From Cudoniella acicularis (lineage: Eukaryota > Ascomycota > Leotiomycetes > Helotiales > Helotiaceae): a DNA stretch of 22,999 bases. Shown piece after piece: positions 1-9,750 of the stretch. A model generated the notes under the pieces. It was not told where the DNA came from. It saw only the letters and a program-made list of their open reading frames with translations, and searched no databases. Position 1 is the first letter of the stretch, and every line of letters begins with the position of its first letter. Position numbers and translations under genes: made by a program. The stretch covers positions 1 through 22,999 of the forward strand of contig JAAMPI010000921.1 of assembly GCA_013054445.1 (NCBI GenBank). The letters run 5' to 3'.

Positions 1-479
1 CGTACCGCCCCCTATTCAACGCTCCTACGGCTATGACCCTGTACGAGACACTGGTTACCAAACACCATACCAACCCACCAACGTCGTTGCTCCACCCCCT
101 ATCTCTACAGCACCCCCCAACCCAGCCCTCAAGGCTTGCTGCACTCGCAGATGCTGCTGATCTTCGTGGAGGCATGCCACCACCAAGTGCTTACCGATTA
201 GCTCGCAACCCATGGGGGCAACCTGGTCCTCCTCGAGTTCCACCAGCTGCAAGCACTGGATATTATGTCTATCCTCCCCTTCCACCCCCACAATACGCCT
301 CGCCACGTGTTGCCCCTGTTCCAATACCCGGACCAGGACCAGGACCAGGACCTGCTCCAGGCCCCTATCGGGAACTCAGACCTGCTCCTCCACAGAACAG
401 GCCCCCTCAACAACCTCCACAACCATTGCCTCCTCAGCAACCCCCGGCAAGGAGTTGGTATGCTGGCTACCCACAGTGA
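1..479 (+). CDS. 3' end of a proline-rich protein gene (5' truncated by window edge)
   Basis: The open frame ending at the TGA at 477-479 encodes a Pro/Gln/Tyr-rich tail: Gly-Pro dipeptide repeats (PGPGPGPGPAPGP), then Pro-Gln blocks, and a C-terminus WYAGYPQ. From the left edge a different frame (second position of the window) looks more protein-like, reading RSYGYDPVRDTGYQTPYQP and onward, but it stops near 170. The coding frame therefore seems to move by one base between about 95 and 145. Either a 70-nt intron at 41-110 (donor GTACGA, acceptor CTACAG) or one extra base in a C-rich stretch would explain this. The composition suggests a disordered tail. No domain is visible and I do not recognise the gene. 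The C-terminal frame is likely real; its product is unknown. Confidence 0.55.
   Translation, partial: YRPLFNAPTAMTLYETLVTKHHTNPPTSLLHPLSLQHPPTQPSRLAALADAADLRGGMPPPSAYRLARNPWGQPGPPRVPPAASTGYYVYPPLPPPQYASPRVAPVPIPGPGPGPGPAPGPYRELRPAPPQNRPPQQPPQPLPPQQPPARSWYAGYPQ
330..352 (+). repeat. GGACCA hexamer tandem repeat coding Gly-Pro dipeptides
   Basis: About four copies of the hexamer GGACCA/GGACCT in tandem lie inside the coding frame and give the Gly-Pro run of the proline-rich tail. It is a short in-frame coding microsatellite, so changes in copy number would alter length without breaking the frame. Confidence 0.7.
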
Positions 480-1406
480 TTGAAAGTTGAAGGAAGTGGG
501 TTGGAGTTGGATACTCTGCCTCTGTAGTTCATGTACAAAAGTGTGATTCTAGCGATTTCTTTTTTTCCTCATACAATATTCATTACAAGCGACTGGAAAG
601 CATGGAGGCAGCATTTGGATGGCGGTGAAGGCTGGACTCCTGATTACATTCTGGCGTTTCCCTCAGCGATCATAAACAAAGTGTATCATAGAGTTTCCCA
701 AGCATTTGGTGATGTGTAATAGCATGTCCTGATGTGGAGAAGCCTAGCTGGCTTCAAGAAGTGAGTTCCTTTTCAGTTGACTGCTTGGCGGGAATTCTAC
801 TTTTGACAGGTTTGAAATTGAGATGCTCAATGCCCTTGGCCAAATTCTTTTTCCTTTCTAAATTGAATTGCTTTGTGAAACAAAGCATAACCTTCACATC
901 AACTCGGTATTGTCCTCCATACGCACAAGCCGCCGAAGGTTGTTGGATTGTTGGACAACGTAACCAACACAATGGGCTGATTGTACTCAATTGAGGTCAA
1001 TTCGCCTTGCTATTGGCCTCGTGCAATCTCATATGCGGTCGCATAATTGAGTCACACGACACGGCTCTTTCTGTAAAGTAATCATCCTATTCCAAAGCTA
1101 GAAATCGAGTCATTTCTTCCCCAAAAGTCGAGACATTTCGACTCACATCCGCTCACTTGCGAGCCTGTGCCACCTCTGACACTCGTCTGCGCCTGAGTCA
1201 CCTCCGCCTCCCCCAAGCACAGATCCGACACCCCTGCTAGCGCACCCGCATCGTCGCTTCATAAGAAAACGCTTTGGAAGCTGTTGAAGAGCAAGCAATT
1301 CGTCACTCTCTTCATCGTTGCTACTTGCGACTCTTTTTACGTCGTTTTTACATACCCAAAGAGTAGCATAACATCTTAAAAAGAGGAACCCACGAAACTA
1401 AACAAC
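480..1406. other. Intergenic: 3' flank of proline-rich gene and promoter/leader of TIF6
   Basis: No convincing coding region was seen. The left part should be 3' UTR of the upstream gene. The right part, about 1140-1400, becomes C/T-rich on the + strand, as in many fungal core promoters and leaders, and leads into the TIF6 start at 1407. Short open frames here have no recognisable features. Confidence 0.5.
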
Positions 1407-2490
1407 ATGGCGGTCCGAGCACAGTTTGAGAACAGTAACGAGTGAGTGCATTGGAGAATTGCCCCGCCTTTGGTTTTTTTTTTTTTGGAATGTTTGCCCC
1501 TCCCTGCGACGAAACTTCAGTATAAGTTGGGTGCACGAGAAATAAACAGAGGACCTCAATGGCATTGAAGGGCATGGGCTGACAAGAATGCGAACAATAG
1601 GGTTGGTGTCTTCTCGACGCTGACGAATTCATATGCCCTGGTCGCAGTCGGCGCGAGCGAGAATTTCTACAGGTAGGCGTGCTGGTTCTAAACATCGAGA
1701 AGACATAGAGACTGATTCGCATGCAGTGTTTTCGAGGCAGAGCTTCAAGATTTGGTTCCTATCATCCATGCGACGATCGCGGGCACAAGAATTATTGGAC
1801 GATTGACTGCTGGGTATGTTGGACAATCCCACTTTGGCGCTGAGAAGAGACGAGAAAATGACAGTCGGTTTGCTGATACGTGGGATGCAGTAATCGCAAA
1901 GGTCTATTAGTACCAACAAGTACGACGGATCAAGAATTACAACATCTGAGGAATAGTTTACCGGATGAGGTCAAGATACAGGTATGTTGGGTGTCATCAC
2001 CACTCGGGGATAGGCACTGACAGGACAATTTCAGAGAATAGAAGAACGTCTTTCGGCCTTGGGCAATGTGATTGTATCGAACGATCACGTCGCCCTAGTA
2101 CATCCCGATCTCGAGCGCGAAACCGAAGAAATAATCGCAGATGTGCTTGGTGTCGAAGTTTTCCGCCAAACCATCGCAGATAATGTCCTCGTAGGCTCCT
2201 ATATGGCTCTCTCCAACCAAGGCGGTATCGTCCACCCAAAAACCAGCATACAAGACCAGGATGAGCTTTCCAGTTTATTACAAGTCCCACTCGTGGCAGG
2301 CAGTGTGAACAGAGGAAGCAGCGTGGTTGGTGCCGGTATGGTTGTTAACGACTGGCTTGCGGTCACAGGATTAGACACTACAGCAACAGAGTTGAGTGTG
2401 GTAGAGAGTGTGTTCAGACTCGGTGAGGGACAAGGGCCAGGAGCGATAAACACGAGTTTGAAGGATACAATGGTGGAATCGTTTTATTGA
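1407..2490 (+). CDS. TIF6: Eukaryotic translation initiation factor 6 (eIF6/Tif6), 60S ribosome anti-association factor
   Basis: Five exons fit: 1407-1441, 1601-1672, 1727-1813, 1891-1981, 2035-2490. They give 246 residues, the usual eIF6 length. Introns are 159, 54, 77 and 53 nt, all GT-AG, with CTGAC- or CTGAT-type branch sites. The protein starts [20 protein letters not shown] and contains family hallmarks such as [35 protein letters not shown] and [19 protein letters not shown]. Ser174 and Ser175 ([10 protein letters not shown]) fall exactly where casein kinase 1 phosphorylates eIF6 in other eukaryotes. eIF6 is a fivefold pseudo-symmetric protein that binds pre-60S subunits in nucleolus and cytoplasm, is needed for 60S biogenesis and blocks premature joining to 40S. 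The ATG context ACAACATGG is good. The first intron carries a run of about 13 T. The gene looks intact and identification is secure. Confidence 0.96.
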
Positions 2491-2999
2491 GCTCGGCTTT
2501 AGCCACTCTATGGCTGGAGGAAACGGGGGACTTGTATGAGGCGTATTCATGATATAATACCTTTGTGGTGACCCAGCGAGCGAGCAAAGTTATGCTCAGC
2601 GAATGCTTGGACGGTGGTACCCTTACTGTGCAAGGCGTTACGGTCATGAATGCGAGAATTTTAAGTCCCCAATTACTTGTTTATTTGCTTCTTTGCTGTT
2701 GATTTGTGCGCTACGTTCTCTCAAGTGGAGATTCCCTTGATCCTTTGACGTGATCTTGCTGCTGTGTAATTCTGATATTCCAAAGCAAGGTACAGTTGGC
2801 ATTGCGAGTAATTTGTTACCTGGATTTTCCAGTCTCGATGAAGTCATCAAATCTGATTGCTGGGTTTCATTATCACTCAGCATCACGCATTGTTCATCTT
2901 ACAGTTCATTATTGGGTGATCTATCTTAACAAAATCAATTCAATCATCTAGCATGATTGAGATGTGCTAATCCTACATTTGGGCAGGAGAGAAATCCAG
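2491..2999. other. Intergenic between converging TIF6 and 2EXR gene
   Basis: Shared 3' flank of two converging genes, AT-rich in places. Open frames on the minus strand are short and featureless. Nothing coding or structured is supported. Confidence 0.5.
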
Positions 3000-4730
3000 C
3001 TATGTCCAAAATCTGGCAATTACGATCCTAATACTCTGCAACCACCAGGAGCACTTCTGGCAGATCGACTTCACCTTTTTCTTTTTCGAGTTGGTCTTTG
3101 CAATCCAAACTCTCATTTCGTGCTCGATGATGCGCAAAACCTTTGGTGTATGAATCCATTTCCACATCGGAGCACCAGGTGTCTCACCAACTTTGGTCTT
3201 CCAATCCACAAATCTCTTCTCACCCTTTCTTCTATAAGGAACACCAGACTCAACCACATACAAAGCCTCCCAGTCCGGACCTTGTCCAATTTTCTCCGGG
3301 ATCACAATATCCAAAGTCCGAGGGTGCAGTTTGTGATACTCAAGAATAACTTGGCGGACAAAACCCTCCATGAATGGCTCTACAATACGGGCTGCCCAAT
3401 CCTCATATTTCTGGTGCAAGGCTCGCTCGTTCCATGCGTAGACGTCGAAGCCGTACGGTCTAAGTGACAAGTTAATAGCTAGGTGCTTAAACCTGTGCAG
3501 AAGCCTGTCCAGGCGACGGCCTTGAACGTCGGGAAAGTACCAATAATTTTCGAGAGGCAGATAACAGGGATCAAGGACGAGCTTATCTGCACCCACATAA
3601 TATTTCACCATTCCCCTAAACTCCAGATTGCGAGTGAGTGGTTCTCCCTCGTAGAATGAGCCGAAAAAACGGCCCCACAAGTCACAATCGTATTTCTGTC
3701 TTAGATTTCCGCATCGGCGCTTCTGAGCTTGGATCTCGGCCTGTAGACAGAATGGATCATGGACTTGTTGATACTTCGTGCGGAGATATAGTGTTGACGT
3801 TGTCAACCTCTACATAGAAGCATAGCTCGTTGTTCTCGTGTAGATACGGCAGGTAATTGACCTCAGGGTTAAGGTTATTGGGAATCAGTTCAAAGCTATA
3901 GGGAATGCGTGTGTGGGTTCTGGTAAACAGTCGCCTGGCCTCGGAACGGGTCTCATTAGAGGCGCGATAGATGCCTGGAAATTCATGGTTGCCGTGGTAC
4001 GGATCAAAAGTCGTCAAAACAATATAATCGTTCTCATCGTCCAGATTCAACCAATTCATGTCACAATGAACGATCTGGGAGGTGTCGGAGGCTGCGAGAC
4101 CGGTAATCATACTGCGGAGTTCGGGGGGTAATTTACGGAAGTCGTGGAAAGTGGGTGCTGGTGTCAGGTCTGTGGGAATTACATCTGTGGTTTTGTTAGT
4201 GAGAAGCGTGAAGCAGTGGGTGTTGGCTCGTCATACCTTGTGGATGGATCTGGTCCGGGTTGAAGTCCTCCAAGGTGTAAGGGTTGAAGCTTGGATAGCT
4301 AAGAGGGGTAATAGGTCTCCAAATAGGAGGAACAGAAGGTGATCTGGGGTCGAAATTGGTCTTGTCGTCGGCTTGGGCTGCGGAGGTTAGTACTTGGTTA
4401 TTTGACTGAATGGGTGGATTAGAAAATACCGAGATAATCATGTGGTTCTATCTCAAACTCGGATGGTGTATTAGAGAAGATTGATTCGTTTTCATCGAAG
4501 TCGGAGGTGCCTCTTAAGTCAATGAATGCCATGGCCTCATCGGAGTTTGTCTTGGGTGCCGATGCAATGCTATCGATGCCCCTGCTGGTTGCCGTCAATG
4601 AGGTTGGAGGAAGTTGCTCATTCTCATCGGGATTCTTTATCAAGTTGCTCGATGCCATGATGCTGTTGAAAGAGATGGTTGTATTAGATGTTGATGCTGC
4701 AAGGGGAGTCTCTTTTTCGTTGTCTGCCAT
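3000..4730 (-). CDS. 2EXR-domain protein of unknown function, with a reading-frame break
   Basis: Minus-strand exons: 4730-4430, 4377-4237 and 4184-3000. The introns are 4429-4378 (52 nt, perfect TACTAAC branch site) and 4236-4185 (52 nt, ACTAAC). The N-terminus, about 100 residues from MADNEK, is Ser/Thr/Glu-rich and probably disordered. Exon 3 opens with the 2EXR signature FRKLPPELRSMITGL, followed by IYRASNETRSEARRLFTR. This domain is common in large fungal families and its biochemical role is unknown. The first frame stops at 3757. The downstream frame (TLYLRTKYQQVHDPF onward, basic C-terminus with KKKK) is open from about 3811 to the stop at 3000. Joining them needs one base skipped, giving about 541 residues, or a weak 73-nt intron at 3741-3813 (donor GTAGAG, acceptor CTACAG). 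Family membership is confident; the state of the junction is not. Confidence 0.8.
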
Positions 4731-5395
4731 TGTGGCCTCGTCCGGGACGATGGCTGAGGTATTTATACACCCAATTCCTAATTAGGAGTGTCAGTCAACG
4801 GTGAAGAGATTGGCGGAGGTCTGGTTAGGAATGGACTCGCACCCATGAGCATTACAAGTAGGCAAAAAGAAAATGAAGAAGAGGAGCAATGATACGGACC
4901 CTTTGGAGTGCTGATTACTAGCTGTGGCTACTGGAGACCACTACTGTTTTCCGTGTTATGAAGCCAAGAGGCTCAAGTCTCTGATCCCTCTATAGAGTCA
5001 GCAATGGAGCTGCACTGCAACAAACAGTAAGAAAGTGTAGAGTCGAAGGAATACCTTGATGCTCAATGCAATCAACTCCAAAAGCGCGGTCTCAAAAATA
5101 AAATATCCAAGAAGCAATTTCAAGGTCCAGCTTAAATAGACTTGGGAGTGTCTGTCTGTCTGTCTGGTCCGGACGAAACTAACCCAATCCAGCTAGGAGA
5201 CGAGGGGGAACCCCTGATTCTTTGTTGGGGTGAATCACCTGATATGCACGTGCTGTGCGCGAGGGCCTACACCCCTTCCTCGCTTCCTACTTCTCCATCG
5301 ACAAACATCCACAACTCAAGCATCACCACCCGCACTTCCTTTGATGATCATCGATGCCAGTTGATGGATCCATGTGAATTTGTGATGAAAGGCAC
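4731..5395. promoter_or_regulatory. Divergent intergenic region between the 2EXR gene and SWI5
   Basis: About 665 bp separates two start codons facing away from each other, so it should hold both promoters. It contains a short TCTG tetranucleotide repeat at about 5151-5167 and a CACGTG palindrome (E-box, bHLH-type site) at 5247-5252. No gene is supported here. Confidence 0.5.
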
Positions 5396-7631
5396 ATGAT
5401 GGACGCGTCAACGGAGAACAACGACGTGCAAGCGATCAGCGAACATGTTAACACAGCAGACGAAAACATTTCTTTTGTGTCTGGAACTACGATTGAGAAT
5501 ACGCCTCGGGAAACCACGATTCCGGCCCTCCCAATCGCTGGAAACGATGAAAGAAGGGAAGAGCAAGAGTTGGCACGCAGCGCGTTGAGTTCGATGCCTC
5601 CGAGCAGCTTGCCTTTGTACGAGACCAATGATGTTGAGTTGCCGGTTTTGACGCCAAGGAAGAGGGTTACGGAAGGAAGGACGGAAATCCCGGATAGTGA
5701 GGCGGCCTCGGAAATCAGTTCGCCTGTTAAGAGGGTGGAGGGGGTCGTTGGCGGGGAGCAAGCGGCAGAGCTTGATGGAGGCGTTAATGAGGATGATGGT
5801 TCATTGGCTGCCACCACAGGGCGAGAGACTACTTCTGGCAACGATGGCGGGAATGGAGTTGAAGTTCCACAGATTGTGGTTTCTGAGGAAGAAAAGTCAG
5901 CCAATAAGGCTGTGGAAGGAGTGGAAAATGACGAAGGAGCGGCGATTTCTACGAATGAGAGGAACCTCGAGTCTCCTACGACTCCTACATCTGCTGAAGT
6001 TCCCGAGTCCAGCGTCGAGAAACCGCAGAATGGTGCTGGAGTCACGACTTTCGCGGATCAGGTTGCTGCTACGCCAATCATGGATTCTCTGGCACCTGGC
6101 AATCCCGAGTCAGACCCGGAGAACCCAAATCCTGGTGAAGTAGCTGCAGGTCCAACGGATGCGGCGACTACTACAATTTCTACAACTTCGAATGCCCCCA
6201 AATCGAAGGTAGAAATCGCAGACAGTGATGGAGATTCCATGACTTCTCTGTCTACCAAGTCTGGTCTAGGTGAGATTGCTACCGAGAGCAGAATACCCGG
6301 AGAGAACCTGAAGGGGAATTTTGGTACCGTGGAGCCAATGTGTGCTGCTACCAACACTCGAGTGGGCAGAGGTCAAGGTGTTTCCGCACTTACGACAATA
6401 AATGATAGTGCCCACGCCTCAACCAGAGCCGAAAATATAGAAGCTGCAGCACCTACCAAGATTGTATTACCAGAAAACCAGAATCGACATCTTGAGCAGC
6501 TTTCTAATTCAACCGAAGTTACCAGGCATAGCCATGTGGAGAATGACTCTTCGACCCCAATGCAAATTGATCAGCTAGAAACTCGGAAGCAGCCTGGATG
6601 GAGAGCAAAAGAAACGAAATCCACAAAGATGTCCAAAATGCCAGAAGCCGATACAACTACTGACTTAGCAAATCCACATCCTAAGGACGAAATACCAACA
6701 GCCGGAAAAACTTCAAAGGATGTTCCTATGAGCGATGCAGATACACCCGTAGCCTCGATCTCTTCGACGGCCTCACTCGAACCGCTGCAGAAAGGAAATG
6801 CCACCAAGAAGTTGAATAAAAAACCGAGCATTGGCACTTCGACTACCCCCACACGAGCTTCACCAAAGAGACGTCTTTCAGAAACGGATACACCAGAAGA
6901 AGTAGAGAGTCTTGGGGCCAAGAATTCTTCTCTATCCTCAGCAATTCCGACACAGCCAAACCTCCCAGAGTACAACACCCAAAGCGAAGCAGATCTACCC
7001 ATGGTTGATGCCCCTCCTTTACCTGCCATTGTTGATCAATTTCCAGAGCCTCCAGCATCTTCAGCAAGCAGCCTCCAAGAACCAAGCACAGTCGCCAACA
7101 TTCCACCAGAAGAAGTAACTGAGATGCCCTCTTTTTCAACAAAATCCGAACCGGAGCTGATGTCTTCTCCTACAAAGAGCGGGAGTATCGCTTCTTCTCC
7201 AATAAAACCGGCACCGATTCCAGAGATCCCGCTAGGAAAAGATGTGTTGATGGCAGAGTTGAAAGCTATCAAGATTGTGAGTGTCTTAGCTCTACGATTC
7301 TGTCGAAAAGTTGCTAACGCTATTCAAAGACTTCGATACAAGCACGCAACGCCTCTCTCGAAGCAGAGATAACCGCAACACGCGCGAAGCTTGAAGCTGT
7401 TACAAAAGAGCTGACGTATGTCTCTTACATTTTCTAAGTCGCTCCTTACGTCAAACTAACCACTCTTACAGGGCACCAGCAGCAGAAACGGTGAAAACAC
7501 ATATCAAGCTCCTCCACGACTATAACGACATCAAAGATATCGGCCAAGGTCTTGTAGGCATGATTGCCGAAAACAGAGGTGTTCGAATTGGAGAGCTGTA
7601 TGAGGAGTTCGGTGTTGATTTGAAGGACTGA
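5396..7631 (+). CDS. SWI5: Swi5 recombination mediator subunit with long disordered N-terminal extension
   Basis: Exons 5396-7276, 7330-7415 and 7472-7631 give 708 residues. Intron 1 (53 nt) has donor GTGAGT and branch GCTAAC; intron 2 (56 nt) has donor GTATGT and branch ACTAAC. Only the last 90 or so residues form the Swi5 domain: a helical stretch (ARNASLEAEITATRAKLEAV) followed by VKTHIKLLHDYNDIKDIGQG and RGVRIGELYEEFGVDLKD at the C-terminus. Swi5 (Sae3 in budding yeast) pairs with Sfr1/Mei5 and stimulates Rad51/Dmc1 filaments in nuclear homologous recombination. Characterised Swi5 proteins are small, around 90 residues in yeasts. Here about 620 Ser/Thr/Pro/Glu-rich, low-complexity residues precede the domain, with basic patches (KKLNKKP 471-477, SPKRR 489-493) and several S/T-P-x-K/R sites. 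Two ATGs stand in tandem at 5396 and 5399. Domain call is strong; a shorter transcript or undetected in-frame introns in exon 1 cannot be excluded. Confidence 0.88.
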
Positions 7632-8122
7632 AATATTTGCTGGAAATTGTAGGAGTAAAAGGAGAGCGGCATTTGCTTGGCGTTGCATTGCTATAAGAGT
7701 GGGAAAAGATACCCATTTGAGACCGGCACCGGCTTTTGCTTCGAGAGATTCCTAAACACAACTGAAATATAGAGATATCCAGAAAACATTCCACACCGAC
7801 AAAACTGCATAAACATACCATATACTTGCAAAGAGACATATCCATAGCTACGCCTTCAAAATCAAGAGACTCAACAGCATTGGAAATCGTAGGTTATCAA
7901 TGGCTCGTCTGCTAACTCTAGATATTTTAGAAGAAAAAAAAAAGATATTGCGGGTTCCTGATTGAGATGTAAGAGTATTTGAATAGAGGCTCAATTTTAC
8001 AATTGGTATCTAGCAACGCAGTTTTCGTAATTTCGTAGCACATAGCACCCTCAATAATTCTCCCTTCACCAAAACCCCAGAGAATCGAATGGGCTATTAT
8101 GACGCCCCAATAGACTTGTCTC
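7632..8122. other. Intergenic between converging SWI5 and LURP-one-related gene
   Basis: Roughly 490 bp of 3' flanking DNA for both genes, moderately AT-rich, with an A-run near 7931. No gene or structured element is supported. Confidence 0.5.
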
Positions 8123-8904
8123 TCAGAATACCAATGGTCTTCGCAATGTGTATTCAAGTATTCGATGTTTCGATGTTCGCGATATCCCAATTACTTGTCG
8201 TTTTCTTTTTTCGTCGAGGCATACGCAGATAGCTGCTATCATAGCTAGATCTGCTCCAGGTGCAACGGTAACATAGTACTACAGAAATCGTTAGAACTAC
8301 TCTGTCCAATTTCAACTCAAAAATGCAAGGAGGAACATACAGTCTGCGCGCCACCCAAAATCTGCCTCATATTCAAGAACTGCCTCGAAATCTGGGCGAC
8401 CAGTATATCACCCATCATGATTGTAGCCGACCGATCGAACCAATTTCCTTTGACCACCAATTCGATAGGCGCGCTGTTCGAGGCATTATTAAAAGTCGCA
8501 ATCATCTTCGCGCCTCCAACTATTCAAACCCCATAATCAGTATCTTTTAGACAACATATTCGCAGCTTGGGATACGTACAAGTGAACTTCCCCTTCACCT
8601 CAAATAGCACACTTCCGTTGGGCGCCTCAGCGTAGAAACTCCTGCGGAGACTCAGCAGCTTTGACCGAAGGCTGAAGAGGGGTCGTCCGGAGGTATCGGT
8701 GAACTCTTTGCGGTCGGAAATGGAGAAGACCTGTCCGCGGCATTGTAATACTTCTACGCCGTTCTCGTCCACAATGTGAAATGTATCGCCGGCGAGGGAG
8801 AAGACTTTCTCTTTCATGACCAGCGTGGTCTGCTTCGGGACGCAGTAGGCGGGGTTTACGCCTAGAGGTGGGTAGATGGGAGCGAGTTGGATGGGGGCGG
8901 CCAT
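8123..8904 (-). CDS. LURP-one-related (LOR, tubby-C-like) family protein
   Basis: Minus-strand exons 8904-8580, 8519-8341 and 8278-8123 give 219 residues. Introns of 60 nt (8579-8520, donor GTACGT) and 62 nt (8340-8279, donor GTATGT, branch TCTAAC) keep the frame exactly. The start at 8904 is chosen because the protein then begins MAAPIQLAPIYPPLGVNPAY and the context AACCATGGCC is excellent; the frame upstream is merely open leader. The sequence follows the LOR beta-barrel pattern: KQTTLVMKEKVFSLAGDTF, then GRPLFSLRSKLLSLRRSFY, VLFEVKGKFTF, VKGNWFDRSATIMMGDILVA and YYVTVAPGADLAMIAAICVC near the C-terminus. The fold resembles the tubby C-terminal domain and phospholipid scramblases. Plant members are linked to defence; fungal functions are unknown. 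No signal peptide or membrane span is evident. Family identification is firm, the cellular role is not. Confidence 0.88.
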
Positions 8905-9750
8905 GGTTGTGGTTTGTTTGTTTGTCTTGTCTTGTGGTGTTGAGTGTAAGATGTAGGAAGGTTGAAATCGAGGCTGAGGTGGAGTGCTGATCAGTATATA
9001 CTCAAGTATAAAGAGTCGTGAATAGGAAAGGACAAGGTGAATGGAGAACAATGCGACAATCTATAAAGATATACATACAGAACACCTAGATCATCAATTC
9101 ACAGTCGCACCATTTCGTAGGTGTTATCTCGAACAGCTCAGCTCAGCTAGAAACCTAGAATTGCTGCGCCATGGTGTCCTGCCCATAGGCAGGATCGCAG
9201 AATGGTGCTCGTAAATTGATGGATGGGCTTGGTTGGTCGACGGTTGCGTTTTGCGTGACAGGGCTGAGCTGCATTTCAACTGCACTGCACGAGGGTTTGA
9301 GATCAGCGTGCCAATCCTGGCCCCTCTTGATCATTTTTGGTGGGTCGTCGGGCAAGCTTAGAAGACATAGCCGTGACCCATTTCTCACTTCACTCCCCTT
9401 GTGAGTTATGAGAGCTCTGGTACTAGTACCCTTAATTTTGACATTTCAAGCGCCAATGGTACTTCCAAATGCATGCTTCGAAGTACGGATGGGGTATGTG
9501 CCAACGAAGGTATAGTGCGGGTATGCAGATGCAAGAGGTGAACTTAAAATCATAGTTTGGACGAGTTTCTTGGTGCCGTGCTAAGTCTTGGGGGCCAAAA
9601 CTAAGCATCCGAGATGCGGCCGAACGCGGGGAAATTGATATCACGTGAGCTATCCTCGAGTCCCCAGTCACAAAAATGCTCCATCTATTAGGGAAGACAA
9701 AGGGTTTAAGAAAATAAACTTTCATGTAGATATCTTGAAAGTTTGAACTT
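8905..9750. other. Intergenic: upstream of the LURP-one-related gene, downstream of the transcription-factor gene
   Basis: About 850 bp between two genes on the minus strand. It holds the presumed promoter of the LURP-one-related gene on the left and 3' flank of the regulator on the right. A perfect 12-bp palindrome GGTACTAGTACC lies at 9419-9430 and a CACGTG at 9642-9647. A 77-codon minus-strand frame (9155-9388) shows no recognisable motif and is not called. Confidence 0.5.
8995..9000 (-). promoter_or_regulatory. Candidate TATA element of the LURP-one-related gene
   Basis: TATATA lies about 90 nt upstream of the chosen ATG (8904) on the minus strand, next to a second AT-rich stretch (9005-9012). 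The position is plausible for a core promoter, but there is no transcript evidence. Confidence 0.35.

Noticed and set aside
5323..6045. Long minus-strand open frame of 240 codons opposite SWI5 exon 1
   Set aside because: It is antisense to a Ser/Thr/Glu-rich coding region, whose complement often stays open. It shows no splice context or domain of its own.
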